Part shown: positions 16,137 through 24,862 of the stretch, one piece after another | Position numbering within the stretch: position 1 is the stretch's first letter | How the letters are laid out: every line of letters starts with the position of its first letter | Assembly (NCBI GenBank): GCA_028278245.1 | Contig: JANQEQ010000148.1 | Span: 124,001 to 188,000 of the forward strand | Origin: Phycisphaerales bacterium | GTDB taxonomy: Bacteria > Planctomycetota > Phycisphaerae > Phycisphaerales > SM1A02 | Length of the DNA stretch: 64,000 nucleotides | Reading direction: 5' to 3' | Program-made: the position numbers and the translations under genes | The notes under the pieces: generated by a model | Told to the model about the DNA's origin: nothing | Database searches by the model: none | Seen by the model: only the letters and a program-made list of their open reading frames with translations

Positions 16137-17926
16137 TGATGCAGGAACACACATTACGAAAGCTGCGTTTGCTCGCTCCGGTGATAATGATTGCCGGAGC
16201 AGGGATCGCCCAGGCTCAGCCGGATGAATCTGAAAGAATGGTTCATCCTCCGGTGGATCTGACCGCACGCGACAAATCGTGGGATGGTGGGGAAAAAATA
16301 ACGCTGACGTGGAAACTGGCTGAAGGTGATCCGGATAACGTGAGCTTTTATCGTGTGTATCGTTCGCTGACTGTTGCCCCCTTGCATGTCAGGGAGTTAC
16401 ACGATGCCGTCAGCGATCTGCATGATGATTTTGAAGAGTTGGATATCCCGCGCGATCAACTGCAACAATGCATAGAGAATGTACTCCAGCTCATGGATGT
16501 TCAGGGGATCGATGACCATGCTGATCTCTACGAATACACCAGAGAACTACGCCATGCGCGGCTGTCGATGGAGCGATGGATTCAGGCTACTTCGCCAACA
16601 AACGCTGAAACAGCGCGAATCCAGATCATCAGGGATCTTGACAAACTTGACGATGCGATCCCCACTTACGAAGCACAGAGAGAAGATGACGATTCAGAAA
16701 CCAGCGCGGAAAAAATCGCAATGATGGCGGTTACCGAACCGGTCCTGCAGGAAATCTTCGGCGATGACTGGAAAGAAGATTGGGAGGAGCGGATCGAGGA
16801 AATTCCCCAGGACGTCCGTTTTCAACTCCTGGAAGATCGAGATCAAGCGGAAGAGCAGGCAGAAGCACAGGTTGCCCGTGATGTTGCAGCCCTGGGAAAT
16901 CAGCGGCGTTATAAAAGCATAGAGGACGTCAAGCCGGAGGAATGGGAGCTGCACCGCGGGAAAATGTCTTACGAGGTTGAGAAGCTGGACCGGCGCGAGA
17001 AGTACTGGTTCAAAGTCACTGCGGTTTATGTTGAGGAAATGCAAGATGTGGGGGAAGGTGCGATCCCGCGTGAGTATGAATCTGAACCGGCGATGACAGT
17101 AGCAGGTGTACAGCCGGCGCGACAATGGTTTGATGGTGTACGTTTCCCGCTCAGTCTCTACGTGTTGATCGTATGCGGTGCGGTGATGATTTACATCCAG
17201 ATTGCGCGGAGTGGAAAAATCCTGAAGGTGCGAACGATTGCCGGCCTGGAAGCAGTGGATGAAGCGGTCGGCCGAGCAACGGAAATGGGGCGGCCGATCA
17301 TGTTCATCTGTGGCATCCAGGACATGAACGATATTCAGACGATTGCCGGCCTCACCGTACTGTCGCGTGTGGCTAAGACTGCCGCAGAATACGATGCAAA
17401 AATCGAAGTGCCGACCAGCCGTTCACTGGTGATGACGGCAGCGCGGGAAACTGTACAGGCGGCGTATCTGGAGGCAGGCCGGCCGGACGCTTACAACGAA
17501 GATCTGATTTATTACGTCACCGATGAGCAGTTCGGCTTCGTTGCTTATTTGCAGGGTACGATGGCTCGGGAGAAGCCCGCAGCGTGTTTCTATATGGGAA
17601 CATTCTTCGCTGAGTCACTGATCCTGGCCGAAACTGGAAATTCCATCGGGGCAATTCAGGTTGCGGGTACGGCGATGCCCGCGCAGCTTCCGTTCTTCGT
17701 AGCGGCGTGTGACTACACGTTGATCGGTGAAGAATTTTTCGCTGCCTCTGCTTATCTCTCCGGTGCACCAGAGCAGATGGGTAGTCTGAAGGGACAGGAT
17801 ATCGGAAAGATGGTGGTGGGCATCATGGTCATCATCGGGGTTGCTGTCGCCACACTTGCGTCAGTGACGGGCAGTGTGCATCTCAACGAAGCAGTTGAGT
17901 TTATTCGTGAGACCATGTTGAGGTAA
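16136..17926 (+). CDS. Membrane protein with split fibronectin-like domain and DUF6754-like part
   Basis: A 596-residue protein. A signal segment (about 8-27) is followed by fibronectin type III-like strands (LTARDKSWDGGEKITLTWKL at about 41-60 and VSFYRVYRS). These are interrupted by about 215 acidic, helical residues and resume as YEVEKLDRREKYWFKVTAVYVE near 283-304. A membrane helix (336-356) leads to a Rossmann-like region (about 365-540) containing IAGLEAVDEAVGRATEMGRP and GTFFAESLILAETGNSIGA, which I believe is DUF6754. A last helix lies at 557-578. ATG 16136 and ATG 16139 are both possible starts. The layout suggests a receptor or scaffold with an outside domain joined to a cytoplasmic ligand-binding domain. 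Confidence 0.75.
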   Translation: MMQEHTLRKLRLLAPVIMIAGAGIAQAQPDESERMVHPPVDLTARDKSWDGGEKITLTWKLAEGDPDNVSFYRVYRSLTVAPLHVRELHDAVSDLHDDFEELDIPRDQLQQCIENVLQLMDVQGIDDHADLYEYTRELRHARLSMERWIQATSPTNAETARIQIIRDLDKLDDAIPTYEAQREDDDSETSAEKIAMMAVTEPVLQEIFGDDWKEDWEERIEEIPQDVRFQLLEDRDQAEEQAEAQVARDVAALGNQRRYKSIEDVKPEEWELHRGKMSYEVEKLDRREKYWFKVTAVYVEEMQDVGEGAIPREYESEPAMTVAGVQPARQWFDGVRFPLSLYVLIVCGAVMIYIQIARSGKILKVRTIAGLEAVDEAVGRATEMGRPIMFICGIQDMNDIQTIAGLTVLSRVAKTAAEYDAKIEVPTSRSLVMTAARETVQAAYLEAGRPDAYNEDLIYYVTDEQFGFVAYLQGTMAREKPAACFYMGTFFAESLILAETGNSIGAIQVAGTAMPAQLPFFVAACDYTLIGEEFFAASAYLSGAPEQMGSLKGQDIGKMVVGIMVIIGVAVATLASVTGSVHLNEAVEFIRETMLR

Positions 17927-17940
17927 GGAGTGCATAGCGG

Positions 17941-18639
17941 ATGAAACGAACCATACCACTCTTCCTTACCGCGATTGGAGGTTTTGTCCTCATCATCGCG
18001 TACTACATCCCCCATACTCAAGGGTGGGGTGAAGTGGCGGCAATCTGGTTCGACATCCTTGCGGCTATTGCCTTTCTGCTCGGTGGGGGGAATCTGATGA
18101 AGATCCATCTCAAGAAGATCTCGGATCACAAAGCGGGCTGGGCGTATTCCGTCATCACCATCATTGCTTTTCTGGCGACACTCACCGCAGGTCTGGGCAA
18201 GGTCTTTTCACCGCCGAGCATGCAGTATCCGGACATGGCATGGTCGGGAAGTTATCGTGAAATCGGCAGTGCTTTCTGGTGGCTTTTCGAATATGCGTTC
18301 AAGCCGCTTACCGCCACGATGTTCTCCATGCTCGCGTTTTATGTTGCCTCAGCAGCATTCCGGGCATTTCGAGCAAAGAACTTTGAAGCCATCCTCCTGC
18401 TGGGAACCGCGTTCATCATTCTGCTGGGACGGACCGCGGCGGCAAACTGGGTGACCGGCTGGCTACCTGAATCGTGGGCAGGACTCAAACTCGAAAACGT
18501 CACCGTCACGATCATGCAGGTGTTCAACACTGCCGGTAACCGGGCAATCATGATCGGCATTGCTCTAGGCGTGGCGGCCACCTCGCTCAAAGTCCTGCTC
18601 GGCGTCGATCGTTCGTACCTCGGTGGTGGAAAGGGATAA
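17941..18639 (+). CDS. Polytopic membrane protein of the GlmL run
   Basis: A 232-residue protein with about six membrane segments: 5-24, 37-50, 67-87, 120-140, 149-163 and 200-217, separated by short loops. One loop carries the conserved-looking YPDMAWSGSYREIGSAFWWLFEYAF. I do not recognise the family. GTAAGGAG lies just before the ATG at 17941. It starts 14 bases after the DUF6754-like gene and ends three bases before the next gene, so it is part of the same transcript and presumably the same complex. Confidence 0.7.
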   Translation: MKRTIPLFLTAIGGFVLIIAYYIPHTQGWGEVAAIWFDILAAIAFLLGGGNLMKIHLKKISDHKAGWAYSVITIIAFLATLTAGLGKVFSPPSMQYPDMAWSGSYREIGSAFWWLFEYAFKPLTATMFSMLAFYVASAAFRAFRAKNFEAILLLGTAFIILLGRTAAANWVTGWLPESWAGLKLENVTVTIMQVFNTAGNRAIMIGIALGVAATSLKVLLGVDRSYLGGGKG

Positions 18640-18642
18640 GCG

Positions 18643-19503
18643 ATGTTTGAATTCTTCCAAAAACTTGATCGTCGCTGGATTTTCCTGGCCATGTTCCTGG
18701 CAGTGGCAATTCCCATCATCATCCAGCTTGATTTTGAAGAGACGCCAACCGACCTAGCGCACCGGGTATTCGATGCCATCGAAAATCTACCCGATGGTTC
18801 GCGTGTGCTGCTTTCGTTTGATTTTGATCCGGCCAGCGAGGGCGAACTCAAACCCATGGCTACCTCGTTCGTCTATCACTGTGCCGCCAAGAATCACAAG
18901 ATGTATATCATGGCTCTCTGGCCGGTTGGACCGCAGATGGCGGATGACACAATCGAAAACGTCATCAAGGAAGACTTTCCTCACATGCAGTACGGTCACA
19001 ACTATGTCAACCTGGGATACAAGTCAGGTTACGAAGGGGTGATCAAAGTCATTGTGACGAACTTCACGGAGTTGTACTCAACCGATACCCGGGGCACGCC
19101 ATGGAACGCCATTCCAATGTGCACGGGAGTCGAGAGCGTGCAGGACATGGACTTGGTAATCAATATCAGTGCGGGTTATGCCGGGACGAAGGAATGGGTG
19201 CAATATGCGGTGACTGCCTATCCGGACCAGATTCGGATGGTGGCGGGGTGTACCGGCGTGCAGGCACCGTTGCTTTATCCATACATTCCACACCAATTGG
19301 AAGGATTGCTCGGAGCGATCAAAGGTGCTGCAGAGTATGAAGCACTCGTCGTTGAGAAGTACAAGCTGGAGGACGATCCCAAATACCATGAGGGGATACG
19401 GCGAATGGGACCGCAACTCGTCGCCCACCTGCTCATGATCTTCCTCATCATTCTCGGGAATGTCATTTTCTTCATCGAGAAGAAGCGGGGGGGACGGCGA
19501 TGA
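18643..19503 (+). CDS. Bitopic membrane protein with Rossmann-like domain
   Basis: A 286-residue protein anchored at both ends: a helix at about 12-28 (WIFLAMFLAVAIPIII) and one at about 258-277. The domain between has alternating strands and helices: DGSRVLLSFDFDPASEGELKP, KMYIMALWPVG, DLVINISAGYAGTKEWV and RMVAGCTGVQAPLLYPYI. It has the general look of a nucleotide- or ligand-binding domain without a known signature. The following gene overlaps its stop codon by four bases (ATGA). It is not a known transport subunit to me. Confidence 0.7.
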   Translation: MFEFFQKLDRRWIFLAMFLAVAIPIIIQLDFEETPTDLAHRVFDAIENLPDGSRVLLSFDFDPASEGELKPMATSFVYHCAAKNHKMYIMALWPVGPQMADDTIENVIKEDFPHMQYGHNYVNLGYKSGYEGVIKVIVTNFTELYSTDTRGTPWNAIPMCTGVESVQDMDLVINISAGYAGTKEWVQYAVTAYPDQIRMVAGCTGVQAPLLYPYIPHQLEGLLGAIKGAAEYEALVVEKYKLEDDPKYHEGIRRMGPQLVAHLLMIFLIILGNVIFFIEKKRGGRR

Positions 19504-20585
19504 AAAAAGAAACACTCATCTGGACAATCGTGATGTTGCTGGGTGCTGTGGTGCTGGTGCTCAACGCAACTCTGCGCCAACACGGTCCCGCGGGGAGTGC
19601 GTACGTCGAAGCAGTCCCTCAGAGGTTTGTCGATGTATCTGATCCCGGTGAAATCGAACCTTACTGGATCAGTTACGACTCCGAAGAAGCATTGGATTAT
19701 GAAATTTGCGCGCAGCCCTTTGCAGATATACCGGCTGAAAAACGAGAAGATTGGATACGTTACGATCAGGCGACGCTCGGAAAATACCTCGAAGAAGAGG
19801 CAATCAATCCGGCACGGAATCCTTATCAGTTCAGTCTCTCCCGCACGATTGGTATCTGGATCGCGGCGTTCTTCACCCTGTTTATCTTTTCATTCCTCTA
19901 TAAGGATAATCCGTTCTACAAAATCGCGGAGTCGTGTGTGGTTGGAGTCACGGCGGCGTACTGGATGGTGGTTGGCTTCTGGGATGTCATCGTGCCAAAT
20001 CTTCTGGGGAAGCTCTTTCCCGAGTGGGTGAAATTGTGGGCGATACCCGGATTGGAAGAGCCGCCAAATTACTGGTATGCCGTGCCTCTGGTTCTGGGGA
20101 TTCTGCTGTTGATGCGGCTCTCCCCCAAAGGTGCGTGGATCAGTCGTTGGCCGCTGGCGTTTGTGATCGGAACTACCGCTGGAATGCGTCTGACAGGCTT
20201 CCTGCATGCCGATTTCCTCAGCCAGATCCGAAACACGGTCATCCCCGTGATCGTTTTCGATCCGACCAACGGTTCGTTTGATTGGTGGGCTTCCCTGAGC
20301 AATATCATCATTGTCGTAGGTGTTCTTTCCGCCCTGGTGTACTTTTTCTTCTCGATCGAACACAAAGGGGTGGTGGGAAAGACAGCCAAACTGGGGATCT
20401 GGTTCCTGATGGTGACGTTTGGAGCGGCGTTCGGATACACCGTCATGGGTCGCATAGCCTTATTTGCCATCCGCCTGGAGTTCCTGTTTGACGACTGGTT
20501 GTGGTTGATCGATCCCATTCAGCGACGTGTCCCGATTGAGGAGGTGGCGCTCCTCTGGTCGAGCCTGTCAGCGGGATTCATCTAA
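19500..20585 (+). CDS. Polytopic membrane protein, last gene of the GlmL run
   Basis: A 361-residue protein: one N-terminal helix (about 5-22), a hydrophilic region of about 90 residues that is probably outside the cytoplasm, then seven or so further helices (about 118-137, 146-166, 196-207, 217-229, 262-282, 295-320 and 325-340). No transporter signature is visible. GGGGGGACGGCG before the ATG at 19500 gives a plausible ribosome site. It closes the run; a new sigma70-type promoter begins 20 bases after its stop. Confidence 0.7.
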   Translation: MKKETLIWTIVMLLGAVVLVLNATLRQHGPAGSAYVEAVPQRFVDVSDPGEIEPYWISYDSEEALDYEICAQPFADIPAEKREDWIRYDQATLGKYLEEEAINPARNPYQFSLSRTIGIWIAAFFTLFIFSFLYKDNPFYKIAESCVVGVTAAYWMVVGFWDVIVPNLLGKLFPEWVKLWAIPGLEEPPNYWYAVPLVLGILLLMRLSPKGAWISRWPLAFVIGTTAGMRLTGFLHADFLSQIRNTVIPVIVFDPTNGSFDWWASLSNIIIVVGVLSALVYFFFSIEHKGVVGKTAKLGIWFLMVTFGAAFGYTVMGRIALFAIRLEFLFDDWLWLIDPIQRRVPIEEVALLWSSLSAGFI

Positions 20586-20605
20586 AATGTGACTCAGACC
20601 GCTCG

Positions 20606-20634
20606 TTGACACATTGATAAGTGGTTCATAAAGT
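20606..20634 (+). promoter_or_regulatory. Sigma70-type promoter of rpmF-plsX-fabHD
   Basis: TTGACA (20606-20611), a 17-base spacer and TAAAGT (20629-20634). The -35 is perfect and the -10 has 5 of 6 consensus bases counted with one substitution. Transcription would begin near 20641, about 110 bases before rpmF. Confidence 0.7.
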
Positions 20635-20751
20635 AACTGCTCCTGATTTGGCCGCCGAGTTGGGCTGATCCCGCCGGGCTGGCTGTTTTTTTTCTGATTT
20701 GAATGCGCGATGGCCCGAATTCCGTCGTGTAGGTACGAGAAGGTTTATCCC

Positions 20752-20937
20752 ATGCCGGTTCCAGCATTTCGAACATCACCAGCCCGGAAGCGCAAACGCC
20801 GCTCCCATCTTGCATTGCGACGCGTTCAGGTTGTTCTTTGTCCCAATTGTGGCTCAGCCAAGAAGCCCCACGCCGCCTGCCCCTCATGTGGGTACGTGAG
20901 ACCGGGGCTTCAGATCAAAGCAGATGAGGATTTATGA
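20752..20937 (+). CDS. rpmF: 50S ribosomal protein L32
   Basis: A 61-residue protein of the large ribosomal subunit: MPVPAFRTSPARKRKRRSHL, then the zinc-ribbon cysteines CPNCG and CPSCGYVRPG. The four cysteines make this the zinc-binding (C+) form of L32. The ATG at 20752 is chosen because the family begins MPVP; the longer open frame from 20710 is not conserved. As in many bacteria it is followed directly by plsX, linking ribosome production with phospholipid synthesis. Confidence 0.95.
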   Translation: MPVPAFRTSPARKRKRRSHLALRRVQVVLCPNCGSAKKPHAACPSCGYVRPGLQIKADEDL

Positions 20938-20940
20938 TCC

Positions 20941-21972
20941 ATGCGGATTGGCGTGGATGTTATGGGTGGCGACAATGCCCCTCAAGCGATACTTGATGGT
21001 GCGGTCGCATCACTCGATCAACTCGAGCCCGATGATGAGTTGGTCCTGGTTGGTCCACACGATGTGATTGATCCGGTTGTGTCCGGACTGGGGGAACGCG
21101 GCTCCGCAATTACGGTTGTTGGTACGACTCAGGTGATTGCCATGCACGAACCTCCGGTCGAGGCGGTTCGGGCGAAGCCGGATAGTTCGATCAGTGTCCT
21201 GGCGATGCTGGGTAGTGCACGTAAAGCAAAAAAGCTTAATCAGAAGCCGCTGGATGCCATTATTTCCGCAGGGAATACCGGCGCATGTGTTTCCGCAGCA
21301 CAGATGTACATCAGGCGATTACGGAATGTTCATCGTCCCGGAATTGCCGTGGTGATTCCTACCTTTTCAGGCAATATTGTCTTGATTGATGTGGGAGCAA
21401 ATATTGAACCCAAGCCGCATCACTTGGCCCAGTACGGCGTGATGGGCGATATCTATGCTCGGCGTATGTTGGGAATTGAAAATCCACGGGTTGCCCTGAT
21501 GAATGTCGGCGGCGAAGAGCAAAAAGGTACCGAGGGTATGAAGCTCGCCCGTGATCTACTCCGCGGCGCGGAGAATGTGGATTTCATGGGGTACATCGAA
21601 GGCCGGGCAGTGTTCAATGGCGAAGCAGATGTTGTCGTCACGGATGGCGTTGTGGGCAATGTGATGCTCAAACTGGCTGAAGGTCTATCCGAAGGTATCT
21701 TCCGATCCATCGGTCGGGAGGTGAAACGCATTGCTCCCGATCTGGCTGTCCAGTTCGCAGATGTCGTGAAAAAGATTTACTCCCAGCACGATTACCATGA
21801 ATATGGCGGTGCGCCGTTGTTGGGGGTCAATGGAATCTGCCTTATCGCGCATGGAACGAGTGAAGCTAGAACCATTGTCAATGCGATCAATCGCGTTCGG
21901 GAATTCAACAAGGTTGGGATCAATGACTCCATCATTCAACGCCTCGGGGCAATGGAAGAAGTTCGCGTATGA
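20941..21972 (+). CDS. plsX: Phosphate acyltransferase PlsX
   Basis: PlsX makes acyl-phosphate from acyl-ACP, the first step of phosphatidic acid synthesis with PlsY. The 343-residue protein shows MRIGVDVMGGDNAPQAILDG at the start, ISAGNTGACVSAAQ, VLIDVGANIEPKPHHLAQYG, ALMNVGGEEQKGTEGMK and VVTDGVVGNVMLKLAEGLSE (family motifs). It starts three bases after rpmF and overlaps fabH by four bases. It acts at the membrane surface. Confidence 0.96.
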   Translation: MRIGVDVMGGDNAPQAILDGAVASLDQLEPDDELVLVGPHDVIDPVVSGLGERGSAITVVGTTQVIAMHEPPVEAVRAKPDSSISVLAMLGSARKAKKLNQKPLDAIISAGNTGACVSAAQMYIRRLRNVHRPGIAVVIPTFSGNIVLIDVGANIEPKPHHLAQYGVMGDIYARRMLGIENPRVALMNVGGEEQKGTEGMKLARDLLRGAENVDFMGYIEGRAVFNGEADVVVTDGVVGNVMLKLAEGLSEGIFRSIGREVKRIAPDLAVQFADVVKKIYSQHDYHEYGGAPLLGVNGICLIAHGTSEARTIVNAINRVREFNKVGINDSIIQRLGAMEEVRV

Positions 21973-22970
21973 CCAGTACGATGGCTTACGGGGTACAGAT
22001 CGCAGGTGTCGGTTCAGCGGTACCCTCAAAGGTACTGACGAATGCTGACTTTGAGAAGATGGTTGACACGAGCGATGAGTGGATTGTTCAGCGCAGCGGC
22101 ATCCACCAGCGCAGAATCTGTGATCCGGAAACTGAAAGCGAATACACACTGGCTCGTGATGCGCTGAAGAGAGCATTGGACGATGCAGGGATAGATGTGG
22201 GGGAATTGGATTTGGTCATCCATGCCTCAACGACGTCTGGTTTTTTATGCCCCCCCAGTGCGGCGCGAATAGCCGCAGGAGTCGGGCCGACAAATGCGGG
22301 TACATTCGATCTGATTGCCGCATGCAGCGGTCTGGTCTATGGGATGAACATCGCCGACACATTGATTAGAAGCGGTCGGTATCGAAACATCGCGGTGATT
22401 GGCTGCGATGCACTGAGCACAATCACCGATTATGAAGATCGCACACTCTCGATTCTCTTTGGTGATGCCGGTGGTGCCATGATCCTGACACGTGACGATG
22501 ATTCCGAACGTGGATGTATCTATCAGACCATGGAAGGGGATTGCAGTCGATGGGATCTGCTGTATTTACCGACGCGTGAACAGGATGTGGTTGAGTGGGA
22601 TAAGGATAATCCGATCAAAATCGGGAAGCTGCGCATGCGCGGCCAGGAAGTCTTCAAGTTTGCTGTGACGAAATTCCGCGATGTGATTCAGGAAGCTCTC
22701 AAGCAGACGGGATTATCTCAGGAAGACATCAGCCAGTTTGTCTGCCACCAGTCCAATGCACGAATCATCAATGCGGCCAAGCAGAAGCTCGGCCTGCCCG
22801 ATGAGAAAGTGCATATCAACATTCAAAACTTCGGGAATTCTTCAGCCGGCTCAATCGGGGTCGTGTTCGATGAGTTGTGGCAAGCAGGCAAAATCAATCG
22901 CGGTGATTACGTGGTCTTTGTTGCATTTGGCGGTGGTCTGACATGGGCGAGTAGTGTCTGGAAAATCTAG
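21969..22970 (+). CDS. fabH: 3-oxoacyl-ACP synthase III
   Basis: KAS III condenses acetyl-CoA (or another short acyl-CoA) with malonyl-ACP and starts fatty acid synthesis. The 333-residue protein has catalytic Cys119 in FDLIAACSGLVYG, the His in VCHQSNARI and the Asn in FGNSSAGSIG, which complete the Cys-His-Asn triad. DEWIVQRSGIHQRR near residue 36 is the CoA-binding Trp region. The start overlaps the plsX stop codon (ATGA), as expected of translational coupling. Confidence 0.95.
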   Translation: MTSTMAYGVQIAGVGSAVPSKVLTNADFEKMVDTSDEWIVQRSGIHQRRICDPETESEYTLARDALKRALDDAGIDVGELDLVIHASTTSGFLCPPSAARIAAGVGPTNAGTFDLIAACSGLVYGMNIADTLIRSGRYRNIAVIGCDALSTITDYEDRTLSILFGDAGGAMILTRDDDSERGCIYQTMEGDCSRWDLLYLPTREQDVVEWDKDNPIKIGKLRMRGQEVFKFAVTKFRDVIQEALKQTGLSQEDISQFVCHQSNARIINAAKQKLGLPDEKVHINIQNFGNSSAGSIGVVFDELWQAGKINRGDYVVFVAFGGGLTWASSVWKI

Positions 22971-23044
22971 TATGGACACCACCGACATGAATCGGGTGAT
23001 ATCAGACAGTCAACCTTGAGTTTGGTAATCGTGAGTGATAAACG

Positions 23045-23968
23045 ATGAGCAATTCAGTGATGGTGTTGTGTCCGGGGCAGGGTGCTCAGGCAGTGGGAAT
23101 GGGAAAAGCGTGGTACGACGCCGATGAGCGCGTTCGTCAAACTTTTGCCGAAGCGGATGCTGCTTTAGCAGATCAGATCGGTGCACCTCTGTCGGAGTTG
23201 TGTTTTCAGGGACCGGCCGAGCGGTTGAACCAGACCGATGTTGCGCAGCCGGCAATTTACACGTGTTCAGTAGCATGCTTCCGAGCCTGGCAGGAGAAAG
23301 CCGATCCGATGCAATTAGCAGGTGCGGCAGGGCTGTCTTTGGGCGAATATACGGCACTCCATCTTGCGGGAGTCTTCAGTTTCGTCGATGGATTAAATCT
23401 TGTGGCTCAGCGAGGCAAATTTATGCAGCAGGCATGCGAAGCCTCGGTGGGTGGGATGATCGCACTCATGGGAGCAGATGCAGATCAGGCGGACGAGGTT
23501 TGCCGGAATGCAGCTGAAGGTCAGGTATTGGTTCCCGCAAATTACAATGCACCCGGGCAGATCGTCCTTTCCGGCGATGCGGAAGCATGTGATCGTGCCG
23601 AACAAATCGCCAGGGACATGGGATTACGGGGAACACGGCTGGTCGTAGCAGGTGCATTCCACTCCCCCTTGATGCAACTCGCAGCAGATCAGATGGGTGA
23701 AGCACTGGCTGATGTACCCTTTCAGAATCCAAACATCCCGGTATGGGCTAATGTCACCGCTGAACCGCACGATGAAAATAATATGGAACTTCTCAAGCAG
23801 CGACTGGTCGAACAGATCATTAACCCGGTGAAATGGGCACAAAGCTGTGAATCACTTTCCACTGACGATACAATGGAGTATCACGAGCTTGCACCGGGTA
23901 AGGTCTTGAAGGGTTTGATGCGACGCATCAACCGCAAGATAAAGGTTACGAATCATGAAGAACCGTAA
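23045..23968 (+). CDS. fabD: Malonyl-CoA-ACP transacylase
   Basis: FabD moves malonyl groups from CoA to acyl carrier protein. The 307-residue protein has CPGQGAQAVGMGKAW at the start, the nucleophile Ser98 in GLSLGEYTALHLAG, and the catalytic His in VAGAFHSPLM. Many FabD proteins have GHSLG at the first motif; here the His before Ser is Leu, a known variant. It lies 74 bases after fabH. The last 14 bases overlap the next gene. Confidence 0.95.
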   Translation: MSNSVMVLCPGQGAQAVGMGKAWYDADERVRQTFAEADAALADQIGAPLSELCFQGPAERLNQTDVAQPAIYTCSVACFRAWQEKADPMQLAGAAGLSLGEYTALHLAGVFSFVDGLNLVAQRGKFMQQACEASVGGMIALMGADADQADEVCRNAAEGQVLVPANYNAPGQIVLSGDAEACDRAEQIARDMGLRGTRLVVAGAFHSPLMQLAADQMGEALADVPFQNPNIPVWANVTAEPHDENNMELLKQRLVEQIINPVKWAQSCESLSTDDTMEYHELAPGKVLKGLMRRINRKIKVTNHEEP

Positions 23969-24755
23969 GTATTCCAGGATAACTTCAGGAACCGCCCTTG
24001 CGACCATTACAGTCTGGGGTGCGATTGCAGGTGGCTGTGGCGGTGGTGAGGAAACCCAGGTCACCGCAGCGCCAGCACCGAGACAATATACGCCTCCATC
24101 AGATCCCACTCCTTCAGTTATCTCTGTTGCGGATCTCATGGCTCAATTGAGCATCGACAATCGTGTCATGCTTCCGGAAAATCAAGCACCAAGTACGACA
24201 GAGGAACGGAAAGCGGTTCTCGTCTTTTTCGACGCTTTTGCGCGTGGTGACAATGAGTCGCTTCGCCCGATGCTCACCGGACTGGACCAGCGCGAGCTGA
24301 ATTCCATGGTCGATACCGGAGTCTGGGATGATGCCACCAGGGATATTTCGAGTATCGAAGTACAGACCGGCACGAATGAATTCGGCCAAAAATGTGCGCT
24401 TTCAATTTTCGAAGTGAACTACGAATATCAACCGCAACTCTGGTATTACGAGGTGGATGGCGAAAATCCGGAATTCGAATCTGCACCATGTCCCCCGGGC
24501 ATCCTGGATGAACTCAGCGGCGATTGGATTGAAGCCTGGCACAAAATCCTGGGTGAAGAGATCGCTCTGGGAGATCAGCCCGATGAGGAATTTGATCCCA
24601 TCAACCGGGATCTTGATCCGCGCAATGATGATGAACCATCCGCTGGTGGTGGAAGTGGATCAGGTACCACACCTTCAAGCACGCGTCCCTCTCCGGGAGG
24701 CGGTAGTAAGAAGAGACCTCCACGCCAACCGCGTAAGCCTCCGGGACCGGGATAA
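23955..24755 (+). CDS. Hypothetical secreted or lipoprotein with proline-rich tail
   Basis: A 266-residue protein. The N-terminus has a hydrophobic signal segment (about 10-27) ending in AIAGGCGGGEE, which may be a weak lipobox. The central domain (about 60-195) looks globular; the C-terminus (about 215-266) is a Gly, Ser, Pro and Arg-rich tail without structure. I do not recognise the family. It overlaps fabD by 14 bases although it has no obvious link to lipid synthesis, and a terminator follows it. Confidence 0.65.
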   Translation: MKNRKYSRITSGTALATITVWGAIAGGCGGGEETQVTAAPAPRQYTPPSDPTPSVISVADLMAQLSIDNRVMLPENQAPSTTEERKAVLVFFDAFARGDNESLRPMLTGLDQRELNSMVDTGVWDDATRDISSIEVQTGTNEFGQKCALSIFEVNYEYQPQLWYYEVDGENPEFESAPCPPGILDELSGDWIEAWHKILGEEIALGDQPDEEFDPINRDLDPRNDDEPSAGGGSGSGTTPSSTRPSPGGGSKKRPPRQPRKPPGPG

Positions 24756-24788
24756 TCCCCGATTCCTACTCCTCCCCATTGGAGTGAG

Positions 24789-24816
24789 TTGGCATAAACC
24801 GAATGATGTGTATAAT
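24789..24816 (+). promoter_or_regulatory. Sigma70-type promoter before fabG
   Basis: TTGGCA (24789-24794), 16-base spacer, perfect TATAAT (24811-24816). The expected start of transcription falls near 24823, inside the left arm of the hairpin that follows. Confidence 0.75.
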
Positions 24817-24819
24817 CCT

Positions 24820-24842
24820 GCCCGCCCTATGGTGGGCATTTT
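24820..24842 (+). terminator. Intrinsic terminator overlapping the fabG promoter start
   Basis: GCCCGCC (24820-24826), 4-base loop, GGTGGGC (24831-24837), then ATTTTTATTT. It should end the rpmF-fabD-lipoprotein transcript. Because the fabG promoter starts inside it, new transcripts would lack part of the left arm and so escape it. Confidence 0.75.
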
Positions 24843-24862
24843 TATTTGGTGGATGAAATCTC

